Position numbers and translations under genes: made by a program. Below the pieces are notes generated by a model, which saw only the letters and a list, made by a program, of their open reading frames with translations, was not told the DNA's origin and did not search any database. A stretch of DNA of 64,000 nt, taken from Trichococcus ilyis (GTDB lineage: Bacteria > Bacillota > Bacilli > Lactobacillales > Aerococcaceae). The stretch is taken from contig NZ_FNYT01000014.1 in assembly GCF_900109135.1 (NCBI RefSeq), positions 1-64,000 on the forward strand, written 5' to 3'. Below are positions 37,711 to 49,749 of the stretch, piece by piece. The number at the start of each line of letters is the position of its first letter. Positions within the stretch are counted from its first letter, which is position 1.

Positions 37711-37867
37711 CAATAGTGGAAGAGGCTGCGAACATCAAGAGTAAAATGCCCGTTTGAAAGGGGTGTTCGCCGAAATACAGCATTGGCTGTGTTGGGTTCA
37801 GGGTAAATAATCCTGAGACTGTCAGAACGGTTTGCCCAAAACCGTTCGTGGAGTACTTTCGGTATTG
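37711..37867 (+). promoter_or_regulatory. Lysine riboswitch (L-box) aptamer
   Basis: The conserved core of the lysine aptamer is recognisable in order: GAGGCTGCGAACATCAAGAG at 37722-37741, GAAAGGGG then TCGCCGAAA around 37755-37774, GGGTTCAGGG in the centre, GAGACTGTCAGAACGG at 37815-37830, and CGTGGAGTACTTTCGG. P1 forms between CAATAGTGGAAG at 37711-37722 and CTTTCGGTATTG at 37856-37867 with one mismatch. It precedes an amino-acid ABC transporter, so that transporter is predicted to be lysine-repressed and to carry lysine. Confidence 0.92.
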
Positions 37868-37884
37868 CGGGCAGAAGGAAGCTG

Positions 37885-37920
37885 GATTATAGGGCCTTTT
37901 GCTTTATAGTCTATTTTTTT
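37885..37920 (+). terminator. Expression-platform terminator of the L-box
   Basis: GATTATAGGGC pairs with GCTTTATAGTC (two or three G-T pairs) and is followed by TATTTTTTT. About 140 bases of leader follow before the first gene, containing GACTATAAA at 38032-38040, complementary to the terminator's right arm TTTATAGTC. No other gene is seen in this gap. Confidence 0.8.
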
Positions 37921-38059
37921 GCACAAAAACGGACTGAATTATCGTTGTTATGACGTTTTATGGGTAGAAAGGTGGACAAGAACGGCCGTATAAACAGGGT
38001 TATTTTTATTATTTTTGAGCAAGTGAAAAAAGACTATAAAACCTTAGGAGGAAACAGAA

Positions 38060-38914
38060 ATGACAGTAAAGGCATGGAAAAAAACATTGGCAGCATTGAC
38101 AGGTTTGTTCATTTTGGCGGGTTGCGGAAACGGAGCAACTGAGGATTCATCCGCAGCCAACGGTTCAGCAGATTCGGATACATTCGTGGTCGGCATGGAA
38201 GCGGGCTACCCTCCTTTCAACTGGACCCAAAATGATGACAGTAACGGCGCAGTGAAAATCGAAGGCGCTGATGGCTATGCGAACGGATACGATGTGCAGA
38301 TGGCCCAGAAAGTGGCGGAAGGCCTGGGCAAGGAACTGGTCATCGTCAAGACCGAATGGGATGGCCTGGTTCCGGCCTTGGTTTCATCCAAAATCGATGC
38401 CATTGTTGCGGGGATGTCGCCGACAGATGAGCGCAAAGAAGCGATCGATTTTTCGGATTCCTACTATACTACGGAACTGGTTATGGTCGTAAAGGCGGAC
38501 GGCGCTTATGCGAATGCGGCCTCTTTGGCTGATTTTGCAGATGCAAAGGTGACTGCGCAATTGAACACATTGCACTATGATGTGATCGATCAGATCGAAG
38601 GGGTTCAGAAACAACCAGCCATGGACAGTTTCACTTCCATGCGCGTAGCTTTGGAATCAGGCACGATCGATGCATATGTTTCGGAACGCCCGGAAGCGAT
38701 CAGCGCTTCGGCAGCCAACCCTGCTTTCAAAATGATCGAGCTGGATAAGGCAGATACTTTCGAATTGTCGGCAGCTGATTCCGAAATCGCCATCGGCTTG
38801 ATCAAGGGAAGCGAATTGAAAGACCAAATCAATGAAATCCTGAGCGGGATCACTGAAGAAGAACGCATCCAGATGATGGATGAAGCAATCCAAAACCAAC
38901 CGTCAGCTGAATGA
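38060..38914 (+). CDS. Substrate-binding lipoprotein of an amino-acid ABC transporter
   Basis: A 284-residue solute-binding protein (family 3, polar amino acids). A positively charged start and hydrophobic run lead to the lipobox LAGC with the lipid-bearing cysteine near residue 22, followed by a serine/alanine-rich linker. The binding domain has GMEAGYPPFNWTQ near residue 46 and GMSPTDERKEAIDFSDSYY near 118, typical of the family. GGAGG lies 8 bases before the ATG. The lysine riboswitch upstream makes lysine the most likely ligand, which the protein sequence itself cannot prove. Confidence 0.92.
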   Translation: MTVKAWKKTLAALTGLFILAGCGNGATEDSSAANGSADSDTFVVGMEAGYPPFNWTQNDDSNGAVKIEGADGYANGYDVQMAQKVAEGLGKELVIVKTEWDGLVPALVSSKIDAIVAGMSPTDERKEAIDFSDSYYTTELVMVVKADGAYANAASLADFADAKVTAQLNTLHYDVIDQIEGVQKQPAMDSFTSMRVALESGTIDAYVSERPEAISASAANPAFKMIELDKADTFELSAADSEIAIGLIKGSELKDQINEILSGITEEERIQMMDEAIQNQPSAE

Positions 38915-38952
38915 TCAAGGCGAACGGAACATCAAAAAGGGGCAAAAATTAA

Positions 38953-39738
38953 ATGGAGTTTAGTTGGGTTATCCGCATCATCGAAGAAAACTGGCAACAG
39001 TTTCTGACGGGTGCATGGACAACGTTATATATCGCATTAATCGGAACCGTCATCGGGCTGGGCATCGGCCTGATGATCGGCGTCATCCGTACGATCCCGG
39101 TGGCAGAGTCGGGATGGAAAAAACATATGTACAACGTGGTGAATTTTTTGTTGTCCTGCTACATCGAAATTTTCCGCGGCACGCCGATGATCGTGCAAGC
39201 GATGGTCATCTATTATGGAGCGGCATTGGCATTTGATATCGACATGAACCGCATCTTCGCGGCGCTCCTGATCGTATCGGTCAATACCGGCGCTTACATG
39301 TCGGAAATCGTCCGCGGCGGAATCATTTCCATCGACAAAGGGCAATTCGAAGCCGCGCAAGCGATCGGAATGAACCACCTGCAGACGATGCGGAATATCG
39401 TCATGCCGCAAGTGATCCGGAATATCCTGCCTGCGACAGGGAACGAATTCGTCATCAACATCAAAGACACATCCGTACTGAACGTCATTTCCGTTTCCGA
39501 ATTGTTCTTTACGACCAAATCGATTTCCGGGAACAACTTCCGCTACTTCGAATCATTCTTCGTGGCTTCAATCATTTACTTCGTCATGACCTTCACGGTG
39601 ACGCGCATCCTGCGTGCCATCGAAAGAAAGATGCAAGGCCCGGACAATTATCAGATGATGGGTGCAGGTCAAGATCAACTGACCACACCAGAATTAATGG
39701 CTCGCAAAAAACAGGCAGAAAGAGACAGAGCAAATTAA
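38953..39738 (+). CDS. Amino-acid ABC transporter permease
   Basis: A 261-residue inner-membrane permease of the HisM/HisQ family with about five hydrophobic segments. [13 protein letters not shown] near residue 77 and the EAA-loop [21 protein letters not shown] near 134 contact the ATPase. AAAAAGGGGC precedes the ATG. The middle gene of the L-box-controlled SBP-permease-ATPase set; the ~40-residue cytoplasmic tail is charged and somewhat longer than usual. Confidence 0.93.
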   Translation: MEFSWVIRIIEENWQQFLTGAWTTLYIALIGTVIGLGIGLMIGVIRTIPVAESGWKKHMYNVVNFLLSCYIEIFRGTPMIVQAMVIYYGAALAFDIDMNRIFAALLIVSVNTGAYMSEIVRGGIISIDKGQFEAAQAIGMNHLQTMRNIVMPQVIRNILPATGNEFVINIKDTSVLNVISVSELFFTTKSISGNNFRYFESFFVASIIYFVMTFTVTRILRAIERKMQGPDNYQMMGAGQDQLTTPELMARKKQAERDRAN

Positions 39739-39760
39739 TTGCCACAGGAGGAATCATTTG

Positions 39761-40498
39761 ATGGAAAAAGTTATTGACGTACAGCATCTGAAGAAGAGCT
39801 TTGGCCAACATGAAGTGCTGAAGGATATCGACTTCAGCGTAAATAAAGGGGAAGTCGTGTGCATCATCGGTTCATCCGGTTCGGGTAAATCGACATTGTT
39901 GCGCTGCATCAATCTGCTGGAAAAACCTTCAGCAGGTGAAATCATCTACAACGGCGAAAACATTTTGGATTCAAAACACGACATCTTCAAATACCGCAGC
40001 AAATTGGGCATGGTTTTCCAACAGTTCAACCTCTTCAACAATCTTGATGTGCTGCACAATTGCACGGTCGGGCCGGTGAAAATCCTGAAAAAATCCCAGC
40101 AGGAAGCCGAAAGCACTGCGATGGGCTATCTGGAACAAGTGGGGATGGGGAAGTACATCAATGCCAAACCGGATCAATTGTCAGGCGGGCAAAAACAACG
40201 TGTTGCGATCGCCCGCGCTTTGACGATGGAGCCGGACGCATTGTTGTTCGATGAGCCGACATCCGCTCTGGACCCTGAAATGGTCGGGGAAGTATTGAAG
40301 GTTATGAAAGATCTGGCCAACAGCGGCTTGACGATGATCGTCGTGACGCATGAAATGGAGTTCGCCAAGGAAGTTTCCGACCGCGTCATTTTTATGGACC
40401 AAGGCGTCATCCTAGAACAAGGTGCCCCTGATGAGATCTTCAATCACCCGAAAGAAGAGCGCACCAAGCAGTTCCTGGAGAGATACCTCACGAAATAA
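39761..40498 (+). CDS. Amino-acid ABC transporter ATPase
   Basis: A 245-residue ATPase of the polar-amino-acid uptake family (GlnQ/HisP type). Walker [10 protein letters not shown], signature [15 protein letters not shown] and Walker [15 protein letters not shown] are all intact. The ATG at 39761 follows CAGGAGG by 9 bases; a TTG three bases upstream is also possible. It ends the transporter operon, followed by a two-way terminator shared with def. Confidence 0.95.
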   Translation: MEKVIDVQHLKKSFGQHEVLKDIDFSVNKGEVVCIIGSSGSGKSTLLRCINLLEKPSAGEIIYNGENILDSKHDIFKYRSKLGMVFQQFNLFNNLDVLHNCTVGPVKILKKSQQEAESTAMGYLEQVGMGKYINAKPDQLSGGQKQRVAIARALTMEPDALLFDEPTSALDPEMVGEVLKVMKDLANSGLTMIVVTHEMEFAKEVSDRVIFMDQGVILEQGAPDEIFNHPKEERTKQFLERYLTK

Positions 40499-40505
40499 AA
40501 AAGAA

Positions 40506-40549
40506 AAGAAGAACGGGCCTGCATCGCTGCAGAACCGTTCTTCTTTTTT
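40506..40549. terminator. Two-way terminator between the ABC transporter and def
   Basis: AAGAAGAACGG at 40506-40516 pairs perfectly with CCGTTCTTCTT at 40535-40545, with T runs on both strands. Confidence 0.92.
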
Positions 40550-41109
40550 CATTCGATGATGATGACATCGTCTGCCACTGCGAATGGTGCTTGTTCATTG
40601 ATGTGGTCGTAGAACATGACGCCGTTCAGGTGATCGATTTCATGCTGGACTACAATGGCCGTATAGCCTTTATAGCGCGCTTTATGCGTCACTCCTTCGG
40701 CATCCTGATAAGATACCGTAATGCGGCTGTGTCTGACGACGAACCCCGGAACTTCTCGGTCCACTGAAAGGCAGCCTTCCCCGCCTTTCAGGCAGGCGCT
40801 CTCGATGGAGTGGCTGATGATTTTGGGATTGAACATCACTTTAGCCAATTCCGGAGGATCGTCTTCATATTCCCCGGGTATCAGCACTGCAATGATGCGC
40901 TTGGCCACGTCGATCTGCGGAGCCGCCAAACCGACACCGGCGCGCAAATTAAGTTCTTCGGCAATTTTTTCATCCTGACTGTTCGAAAGGAATTCCATCA
41001 TTTCTGCGGCGATTTTTCGGTCCTCCGCAGACAAAGGGAAAGCGACCGAGTCGGCTGACTTGCGCAGTGTGGGATGACCCTCGCGGATGATGTTATCCAT
41101 AGTGATCAT
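40549..41109 (-). CDS. def: Peptide deformylase
   Basis: A 186-residue metalloenzyme that removes the formyl group from new proteins. All three motifs are present: [10 protein letters not shown] near residue 58, EGCLSVDRE with the metal cysteine near residue 110, and QHEIDHLNG with the two metal histidines near 155. The insert before the second motif makes it a type 2 enzyme, usual in Firmicutes. AAAGGAGGATGAAGC precedes the ATG. Confidence 0.95.
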   Translation of the reverse strand: MITMDNIIREGHPTLRKSADSVAFPLSAEDRKIAAEMMEFLSNSQDEKIAEELNLRAGVGLAAPQIDVAKRIIAVLIPGEYEDDPPELAKVMFNPKIISHSIESACLKGGEGCLSVDREVPGFVVRHSRITVSYQDAEGVTHKARYKGYTAIVVQHEIDHLNGVMFYDHINEQAPFAVADDVIIIE

Positions 41110-41226
41110 GCTTCATCCTCCTTTAATTAGTTATTTATATTGAAATGATTGGTCCAGCTAACTACAAAACACTTCACGTTCCATAGTACACGTTTCGAAA
41201 AAAAAAAGCTAGACTCATCTTTTCTC

Positions 41227-41255
41227 TTGTAATAAAGAAGAGGTATGTGTAAAAT
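41227..41255 (+). promoter_or_regulatory. Promoter of gdhA
   Basis: TTGTAA at 41227-41232 and TAAAAT at 41250-41255 are 17 bases apart, about 73 bases before the gdhA start. Confidence 0.6.
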
Positions 41256-41289
41256 AGAAAAATGAAAAAATGATTACACAACGGTGTGA

Positions 41290-42675
<1,386 letters not shown>

Positions 42676-42702
42676 TCCCGGTTTTAACATAAATTTTTTA
42701 CG

Positions 42703-42738
42703 AAAAAAGGTTATTTCTTTATTGAAATAGCCTTTTTT
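42703..42738 (+). terminator. Terminator after gdhA
   Basis: AAAAAAGGTTATTTC pairs with GAAATAGCCTTTTTT (one G-T pair). Confidence 0.9.
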
Positions 42739-42812
42739 GTTTGTTTCCGACAGGAAAAACAAGCTATTTTAATCATGTTTTCATAATGACGAGATTGTGA
42801 TTTCGTGAATGA

Positions 42813-43028
42813 ACCGAATGGCGGGATAAACACCTCGGAAAAATAGCAAAGCGGTTAGCAGAATTTGCTGAAACTGGTTATCCAAAAAACGGTAGTCAAA
42901 AGGAAAATGCTGTTCCAGGTTTGAAAGCCTATTCCATCAACGATTGTCACCTTTTCTTGAAACAGATGAAGTGTGCATATGATACAGTTCGTTTGCATCT
43001 GATTGCGACAATCTGCAAACATAGATAA
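42813..43028 (+). pseudogene. Gene remnant, C-terminal fragment without start codon
   Basis: The frame between TGA at 42810-42812 and TAA at 43026-43028 stays open for 71 codons and has a coding look, with blocks such as KIAKRLAEFAETGYPKNG and YDTVRLHLIATICKH, but no ATG, GTG or ribosome site at its front. The composition is more AT-rich than nearby genes. It resembles the end of a small cytosolic protein, possibly a toxin of an addiction pair, but I cannot name the family. The remaining non-coding gap up to pdhA holds a promoter and a possible cre site, given separately. Confidence 0.4.
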
Positions 43029-43096
43029 CTATGGTGAATCAATAAATGAATAAAATGCAACGCTTTCCATTCGTTAATGATTGAACATAAAGAATC

Positions 43097-43111
43097 GGTT
43101 AAACGCTTACA
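43097..43111 (+). promoter_or_regulatory. Possible CcpA (cre) site upstream of pdhABCD
   Basis: GGTTAAACGCTTACA, read on the other strand TGTAAGCGTTTAACC, fits the cre pattern TGnAAnCGnTnnCA with one deviation. It lies 55 bases before the -35 box of pdhA, a distance that would suit activation by CcpA. Confidence 0.45.
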
Positions 43112-43165
43112 AATAAGCAGTATAGGATATTCTGTGCCTAAAAAATGAAAACTTCCCTTTAGCCT

Positions 43166-43194
43166 TGCATATATCTCGGATGCGTGGTAAATTA
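43166..43194 (+). promoter_or_regulatory. Promoter of pdhABCD
   Basis: TTGCAT at 43166-43171 and TAAATT at 43189-43194 are 17 bases apart. The likely start of transcription is near 43201; a hairpin CAACTGT/ACAGTTG at 43204-43225 then sits at the extreme 5' end of the message. Confidence 0.55.
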
Positions 43195-43240
43195 TTCATG
43201 TAACAACTGTGGATTGATACAGTTGAAATCATCTGTATAA

Positions 43241-44401
<1,161 letters not shown>

Positions 44402-44403
44402 TC

Positions 44404-45381
44404 ATGGCACAATTAACTATGATCCAAGCCATCACTGATGCGCTTGCAATTGAACTTGAAAACGATCCTAACGTATTGATCTTCGGAGAAGACGTAGGTA
44501 AAAACGGCGGTGTATTCCGTGCGACACAAGGACTTCAAGAAAGATTTGGTGAAGATCGCGTGTTTGATACTCCTTTGGCTGAATCCGGTATCGGTGGTTT
44601 GGCATTCGGTTTGGCTCTGGAAGGGTTCCGTCCCGTTCCGGAAATCCAATTCTTCGGTTTCGTATTCGAAGTAATGGATACAGTGGTAGCCCAAGCAGCG
44701 CGTACACGTTACCGCATGGCCGGCACACGCAACCTTCCGATCGTGTTCCGCTCTCCTTTCGGTGGCGGGGTGCATACTCCGGAATTGCACTCGGATAACC
44801 TGGAAGGTCTGATGACCCAGTCGCCAGGTCTGAAAGTGGTCATCCCTTCAAATCCATACGATGCAAAAGGTCTGTTGATTTCCGCTATCCGCGACAATGA
44901 TCCTGTTGTGTTCTTGGAACACATGAAATTGTACCGTTCATTCCGTGAGGAAGTTCCTGAAGAAGCATACACTGTTCCGATCGGCAAAGCTGCCATCACA
45001 AAAGAAGGAACGGACGTATCCGTCATCACTTACGGCGCAATGGTTCGCGAAGCTGTTAAAGCTGCAGAAACGCTTGAAAAAGAAGGCATCTCTGTAGAAG
45101 TAATCGATTTGCGTACGGTTGCACCACTTGATATCGAAACAATCATTGCATCTGTAGAAAAAACAGGCCGTGTCGTTGTTGTCCAAGAAGCACAGCGTCA
45201 AGCTGGTGTGGGCGCGATGGTCATGTCCGAAATTTCGGAACGCGCAGTATTGTCTTTAGAAGCTCCTATCGGACGCGTGGCCGCTCCGGATACTGTCTTC
45301 CCATTCGGTCAAGCGGAAAACATTTGGTTGCCGAATGCTACCGACATCGAAAACAAAGTAAGAGAAACGTATCATTTCTAA
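44404..45381 (+). CDS. pdhB: Pyruvate dehydrogenase E1 component, beta subunit
   Basis: A 325-residue partner of PdhA that completes the thiamine site. [18 protein letters not shown] near residue 27, FGFALEG-like [16 protein letters not shown] near 63 and [15 protein letters not shown] near 119 are family features. The gap to pdhC is 106 bases and contains a perfect long inverted repeat, unlike the tight spacing of the rest of the operon. Confidence 0.96.
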   Translation: MAQLTMIQAITDALAIELENDPNVLIFGEDVGKNGGVFRATQGLQERFGEDRVFDTPLAESGIGGLAFGLALEGFRPVPEIQFFGFVFEVMDTVVAQAARTRYRMAGTRNLPIVFRSPFGGGVHTPELHSDNLEGLMTQSPGLKVVIPSNPYDAKGLLISAIRDNDPVVFLEHMKLYRSFREEVPEEAYTVPIGKAAITKEGTDVSVITYGAMVREAVKAAETLEKEGISVEVIDLRTVAPLDIETIIASVEKTGRVVVVQEAQRQAGVGAMVMSEISERAVLSLEAPIGRVAAPDTVFPFGQAENIWLPNATDIENKVRETYHF

Positions 45382-45393
45382 GAGCTGAAAGTT

Positions 45394-45436
45394 TGGACAA
45401 ATACAATTCCATACCCAACCGAATTGTATTTGTCCA
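45394..45436 (+). repeat. Perfect 16-bp inverted repeat between pdhB and pdhC
   Basis: TGGACAAATACAATTC at 45394-45409 pairs perfectly with GAATTGTATTTGTCCA at 45421-45436 around an 11-base loop; CTTTTGTG follows, only a short T run. In RNA it is a stable hairpin that may protect or cut the message, or end part of the transcripts. Confidence 0.85.
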
Positions 45437-45487
45437 CTTTTGTGCGCCGGAAATCCAAAAATAGACAAACGAAGGGAAGTTAGGAAA

Positions 45488-47122
45488 ATGTCTTTTAAAT
45501 TCAAGTTGCCTGCTCTAGGCGAAGGTATCATGGAAGGTGAAATCGTTTCTTGGTCAGTAAAAGAAGGCGACACCATCAATGAAGATGACACATTATTAGA
45601 AGTGCAAAACGATAAATCCGTCGAAGAAATCCCATCTCCAGTAACCGGGAAAGTCCTGAAGATTGTCGCTCCTGTAGGTACAGTGGCGGTCATTGGCGAT
45701 GTATTGGTGGAAATCGACGCACCTGGCCATGAAGAGGAAGGTTCGGCTACTCCTGCACCCGCTGCGGCAGCGGCAGTTACCGCTCCAACGGCATCGACCG
45801 GCGGCTTGTTCCAATTCAAATTGCCTGCATTAGGTGAAGGCATCATGGAAGGCGAAATCGTTTCTTGGCCTATCAAAGAAGGCGATACAATCAACGAAGA
45901 TGATACATTGGTTGAAGTTCAGAACGACAAATCCGTTGAAGAAATCCCATCCCCGGTTACGGGTAAAGTAGTGCGCATCGTTGCGCCTGTCGGAACGGTA
46001 GCTGTCATCGGTGACGTTTTGGTCGAAATTGATGCGCCAGGGCATAATGGACCGGCTGCGGCAGCTCCAAAAGCAGTTGCTGCTCCAGCTCAAGCAGCTT
46101 CAAGTGCACCAGTTGCAACAGGTGTTCCAACAGCTGCAAATCCTAACAAACAAGTCTTGGCTATGCCATCCGTTCGGCAATATGCACGGGAAAAAGGCAT
46201 CGACATCACAGCTGTAACGCCGACAGGCAAGGGCGGCCGTGTACTGAAAGAAGATATCGATAACTTCGGCGGCGCAGCTCCGGTTGCTGCAGCGGCCGTG
46301 GCTCCTGCAGTCCAAGCGCAAGCTTCGGCACAAGCGGCAGTCCAAGCAGCTCCGGTTGCTGCAGCAGCTGCAGCTCAAGCTCCGGCGCCTGCTCAACCAT
46401 TCACTTCAAATATGGGCGAAATGGAAACGCGCGAGAAAATGTCTCCGACAAGAAAAGCGATTGCGAAAGCAATGGTCAACAGCAAGCATACAGCGCCTCA
46501 CGTAACGTTGTTTGATGAAGTTGAAGTGTCCAAACTATGGGATCACCGCAAAAAATTCAAGGATGTTGCTGCAGCGCAAGGGACGAAACTTACGTTCTTG
46601 CCATACGTTGTTAAGGCTTTGGCGGCAACAGTACGCGATTTCCCTATCCTGAATGCTTCAATCGATGACGCAACTCAAGAAATCGTCTTGAAAAACTACA
46701 TCAACATCGGTATCGCAACCGACACTGACCACGGACTGTACGTGCCGAACGTGAAGAATGCCGATGCTAAAGGTATGTTCAAAATTGCCGATGAAATCAA
46801 CAACATGGCAGCGCAAGCACATGACGGCAAACTGGCAGCTGCAGATATGAGAAACGGCTCTGTTACAATCAGCAACATCGGTTCTGTAGGCGGCGGATTC
46901 TTCACACCGGTCATCAACTACCCTGAAGTAGCCATCCTGGGTGTCGGCACGATCGCGCAACAAGCTATCGTGAACGCTGAAGGCGAATTGGCAGTGGGTC
47001 GCGTAATGAAACTATCATTAAGCTTCGACCACCGTATCGTTGACGGCGCAACAGCTCAAAAAGCTATGAACAACATCAAGAGATTACTGGCTGATCCAGA
47101 ATTATTATTAATGGAAGGGTGA
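45488..47122 (+). CDS. pdhC: Dihydrolipoamide acetyltransferase (E2 of pyruvate dehydrogenase)
   Basis: A 544-residue core protein that carries acetyl groups on lipoyl arms and passes them to CoA. Two lipoyl domains lie at about residues 1-77 and 107-183, each with the lipoylated lysine in NDKSVEEI. Alanine/proline-rich linkers follow, then the subunit-binding domain ([11 protein letters not shown] near 225) and the catalytic domain with [10 protein letters not shown] near residue 512. The two lipoyl domains are almost identical. The ATG at 45488 gives [13 protein letters not shown]; pdhD follows after 9 bases. Confidence 0.96.
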   Translation: MSFKFKLPALGEGIMEGEIVSWSVKEGDTINEDDTLLEVQNDKSVEEIPSPVTGKVLKIVAPVGTVAVIGDVLVEIDAPGHEEEGSATPAPAAAAAVTAPTASTGGLFQFKLPALGEGIMEGEIVSWPIKEGDTINEDDTLVEVQNDKSVEEIPSPVTGKVVRIVAPVGTVAVIGDVLVEIDAPGHNGPAAAAPKAVAAPAQAASSAPVATGVPTAANPNKQVLAMPSVRQYAREKGIDITAVTPTGKGGRVLKEDIDNFGGAAPVAAAAVAPAVQAQASAQAAVQAAPVAAAAAAQAPAPAQPFTSNMGEMETREKMSPTRKAIAKAMVNSKHTAPHVTLFDEVEVSKLWDHRKKFKDVAAAQGTKLTFLPYVVKALAATVRDFPILNASIDDATQEIVLKNYINIGIATDTDHGLYVPNVKNADAKGMFKIADEINNMAAQAHDGKLAAADMRNGSVTISNIGSVGGGFFTPVINYPEVAILGVGTIAQQAIVNAEGELAVGRVMKLSLSFDHRIVDGATAQKAMNNIKRLLADPELLLMEG

Positions 47123-47131
47123 GGATAGACA

Positions 47132-48538
47132 ATGGTAGTAGGCGATTTCGCAGTTGAATTAGATACAGTTGTGGTTGGAGCAGGACCTGGTGGCTATGTA
47201 GCTGCCATCCGCGCTGCACAATTAGGACAAAAAGTAGCCATCATCGAAAGAGAATGGATCGGAGGCGTTTGTTTGAACGTCGGTTGCATCCCTTCAAAAG
47301 CATTGATTTCTGCTGGACATCATTACCAAGAAGCTTTGGATTCATCCATTTTCGGTGTCACAACTGAAAACGTGAAGCTTGACTTCACAAAAACACAAGA
47401 ATGGAAAGACAATAAAGTCGTCAAAACATTGACTTCCGGTGTCGAGTACTTGCTGAAGAAAAACAAAGTCGAAATCATCCGCGGAAATGCATTCTTCAAT
47501 GACAGTGAAACATTGCGTGTCTTCACCGAAGATGCAGCCCAAACGTATACTTTCAAAAATGCGATCATTGCAACCGGCAGCCGTCCGATCGAAATCAAAG
47601 GCTTCAAATTCGGCGGGCGCGTCATCGATTCGACTGGCGGATTGAACTTGGCTGAAGTTCCCAAAAAACTGGTCATCGTCGGTGGCGGTGTCATCGGCAC
47701 TGAACTGGGCGGAGCATACGCTAACCTAGGCGCTGAAGTGACTATCCTTGAAGGATCTCCACAAATTTTACCGACTTTCGAAAAAGATATGGTCAAATTC
47801 GTCGAGAAATCCTTCCAGGAAAAAGGCGTCACAGTCGTTACGAAAGCAATGGCTAAAGAAGCCATCGACAACGGAGACAGCGTGACCGTCAAATATGAAG
47901 CGAACGGCAAAGAAGAAGTTATCGAGGCTGACTACGTAATGGTTACTGTAGGCCGCCGTCCGAACACGGATGATCTAGGACTTGAAGTGGTCGGAGTTGA
48001 AATGACTGACCGTGGTTTGGTTAAGGTCGACAATCAAGGCCGCACAAACGTAAAACACATTTTTGCAATCGGCGATATCGTTCCGGGTGCTGCGTTGGCT
48101 CACAAAGCTAGCTACGAAGCTAAAATTGCTGCTGAAGCGATTTCCGGACATCCTGCCGCAGTTGATTACCGCGCTATGCCAGGAGTTGCCTTTACGGATC
48201 CTGAATTAGCTACCATCGGCTTCACTGCTGCTGAAGCGAAAGAAAAAGGCCTGGATGTAAAAGCTTCGAAATTCCCGTTATCCGGTAACGGTCGTGCTTT
48301 GTCATTGAACCAGACTGAAGGCTTCGTTCGCTTAGTCACTACAAAAGAAGACAACGTTCTTGTCGGTGCGCAAGTTGCCGGTGTGAACGCGAGCGAAATC
48401 ATCGCAGAGCTAGGCTTGGCTATCGAAGCAGGAATGAATGCAGAAGATATCGCGTTGACCATCCACGGGCATCCTTCGTTATCCGAAACAATCATGGATG
48501 CTGCCGAATTGGCTTTGGGTATGCCGATCCACATCTAA
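47132..48538 (+). CDS. pdhD: Dihydrolipoamide dehydrogenase (E3)
   Basis: A 468-residue FAD enzyme that reoxidises the lipoyl arms and reduces NAD. It has the FAD motif [10 protein letters not shown] near residue 15, the redox disulfide [15 protein letters not shown] near 46, a second nucleotide motif [11 protein letters not shown] near 186 and the catalytic HGHPSLSE near 446. It closes pdhABCD, and a terminator follows. No other 2-oxoacid complex is in the window, so this E3 is presumably for pyruvate dehydrogenase. Confidence 0.96.
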   Translation: MVVGDFAVELDTVVVGAGPGGYVAAIRAAQLGQKVAIIEREWIGGVCLNVGCIPSKALISAGHHYQEALDSSIFGVTTENVKLDFTKTQEWKDNKVVKTLTSGVEYLLKKNKVEIIRGNAFFNDSETLRVFTEDAAQTYTFKNAIIATGSRPIEIKGFKFGGRVIDSTGGLNLAEVPKKLVIVGGGVIGTELGGAYANLGAEVTILEGSPQILPTFEKDMVKFVEKSFQEKGVTVVTKAMAKEAIDNGDSVTVKYEANGKEEVIEADYVMVTVGRRPNTDDLGLEVVGVEMTDRGLVKVDNQGRTNVKHIFAIGDIVPGAALAHKASYEAKIAAEAISGHPAAVDYRAMPGVAFTDPELATIGFTAAEAKEKGLDVKASKFPLSGNGRALSLNQTEGFVRLVTTKEDNVLVGAQVAGVNASEIIAELGLAIEAGMNAEDIALTIHGHPSLSETIMDAAELALGMPIHI

Positions 48539-48557
48539 TTTCAAAACAGTCAGAAGC

Positions 48558-48595
48558 AAAGAGAATCCGAATCCGGATTCTCTTTCTTTTTTTTG
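48558..48595 (+). terminator. Terminator after pdhD
   Basis: AAAGAGAATCCG at 48558-48569 pairs perfectly with CGGATTCTCTTT at 48574-48585, followed by a long T run. Confidence 0.94.
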
Positions 48596-48640
48596 CCTTA
48601 TATAATATAGTAGAAACAGGAATCAGATGGAGGGAAAAAC

Positions 48641-48919
48641 ATGCAACATTATGACTATCCGTTCGAAGCAGAATGGTCCAAAGAGGAAATCATCAAAGTC
48701 ATCGCTCTGTGGAATGCCATGGAGAAAGCTTATGAAAATGGAATCGGTAAAGAAGAGTTTATGAGAGCCTATCGGGAATTCAAGACGGTGCTGCCTTCTG
48801 TCGGCCAGGAAAAGAAATACAGCAAGCAGTTTGAGAAAGAATCAGGGTATTCCTTGTACAGAGTGCTGCAGGAAGCCAAAAACAGCGATAAAAGCAAAAT
48901 TTTTCTGGGGCAGCGATAA
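48641..48919 (+). CDS. UPF0223 family protein (YktA-like)
   Basis: A 92-residue helical protein of unknown function, beginning MQHYDYPFEAEWSKEEII as is typical of the UPF0223 family. ATGGAGGGAAAAAC gives a clear start. It is followed by an inositol-monophosphatase-family gene, the same pair that sits between pdhABCD and typA in enterococci and at yktA-yktC in Bacillus. Confidence 0.88.
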   Translation: MQHYDYPFEAEWSKEEIIKVIALWNAMEKAYENGIGKEEFMRAYREFKTVLPSVGQEKKYSKQFEKESGYSLYRVLQEAKNSDKSKIFLGQR

Positions 48920-48966
48920 GAAAATTTCTGCGCTTGTCGGCGGAAGCTGGAGGAGATGAGGGTTTG

Positions 48967-49749
48967 ATGGAACAGATCGGTAATAGAGATCGCTTGATAA
49001 AGTCCTGGTTATACGAAGCTGCAGCAATCCTTCGGGATTCCTTCCATGAGGAACTTGAGATTGACGAAAAGACATCGCGGACGGATCTGGTGACGAATAT
49101 GGACCGGGAAATTGAAGTGTTCCTGTACGAAAAAATCACTAATCATTTCCCCGGTGAGCGTATTTTGGGGGAAGAGAGCATCGGGCACGATCTGAAGGAT
49201 TTGTCAGGTGTTGTCTGGATCATCGACCCGATCGATGGAACGCTCAATTTCATCAAGCAGCAAGCCGAATTTGCGATCATGATCGGTGTTTATGAAGACG
49301 GCATCGGCCGATTGGGTTATATTTATGATGTTGTCAGAGATGAGCTTTATTTTGCGATACGCGATAATGGTGCCTTCTGTAATGAGCGCCGATTGCCGAT
49401 GGTCGAAAACAAACCGCTGTCGGAAGGTTTGGTGGCGATAAGCAACCGTTTGGTCATGGCGGATGCAGGAGAAGCTCGCCGGATCGCCAGAAAAAGCAGC
49501 GGGTTGCGTGTGAATGGATCAGCCGGGCTGGAGACAGCGTGGGTCGCCTCAGGCAAGTTGATAGCTTACATCGCTCCGAGCTTGGCTCCATGGGATGTTG
49601 CTGCCGGGTTGGTTATTGCCGAAGAAGTAGGTTTGGTCTATAGACAAGTTACGGGAGAAAAAGTGAATCTGTTGGGGAACAATGCGATCATCGTTGCGAA
49701 TGAGCATGCGTTTCGGGAAATCAGCGAGACCATGCGAATGGGTGAATAA
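48967..49749 (+). CDS. Inositol monophosphatase family protein (SuhB/YktC-like)
   Basis: A 260-residue magnesium-dependent phosphatase fold. The metal motifs are present: GEESIG near residue 73, WIIDPIDGTLNF near 92 and APWDVAAGLVIAEEVG near 207. Substrates of Firmicutes members are unsettled; inositol phosphates, NADP or phosphoadenosine phosphate are all possible. The ATG at 48967 follows GGAGATGAGGG. The reading frame is open further upstream but without a ribosome site. It is probably co-transcribed with the UPF0223 gene. Confidence 0.85.
   Translation: MEQIGNRDRLIKSWLYEAAAILRDSFHEELEIDEKTSRTDLVTNMDREIEVFLYEKITNHFPGERILGEESIGHDLKDLSGVVWIIDPIDGTLNFIKQQAEFAIMIGVYEDGIGRLGYIYDVVRDELYFAIRDNGAFCNERRLPMVENKPLSEGLVAISNRLVMADAGEARRIARKSSGLRVNGSAGLETAWVASGKLIAYIAPSLAPWDVAAGLVIAEEVGLVYRQVTGEKVNLLGNNAIIVANEHAFREISETMRMGE

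Noticed and set aside
37520-37744. 74-codon open frame before the L-box
   Set aside because: Covers the promoter and the start of the riboswitch; no ribosome site.
37960-38142. 60-codon open frame overlapping the lipoprotein start
   Set aside because: Conflicts with the well-supported lipoprotein gene in another frame; the ribosome site belongs to that gene.
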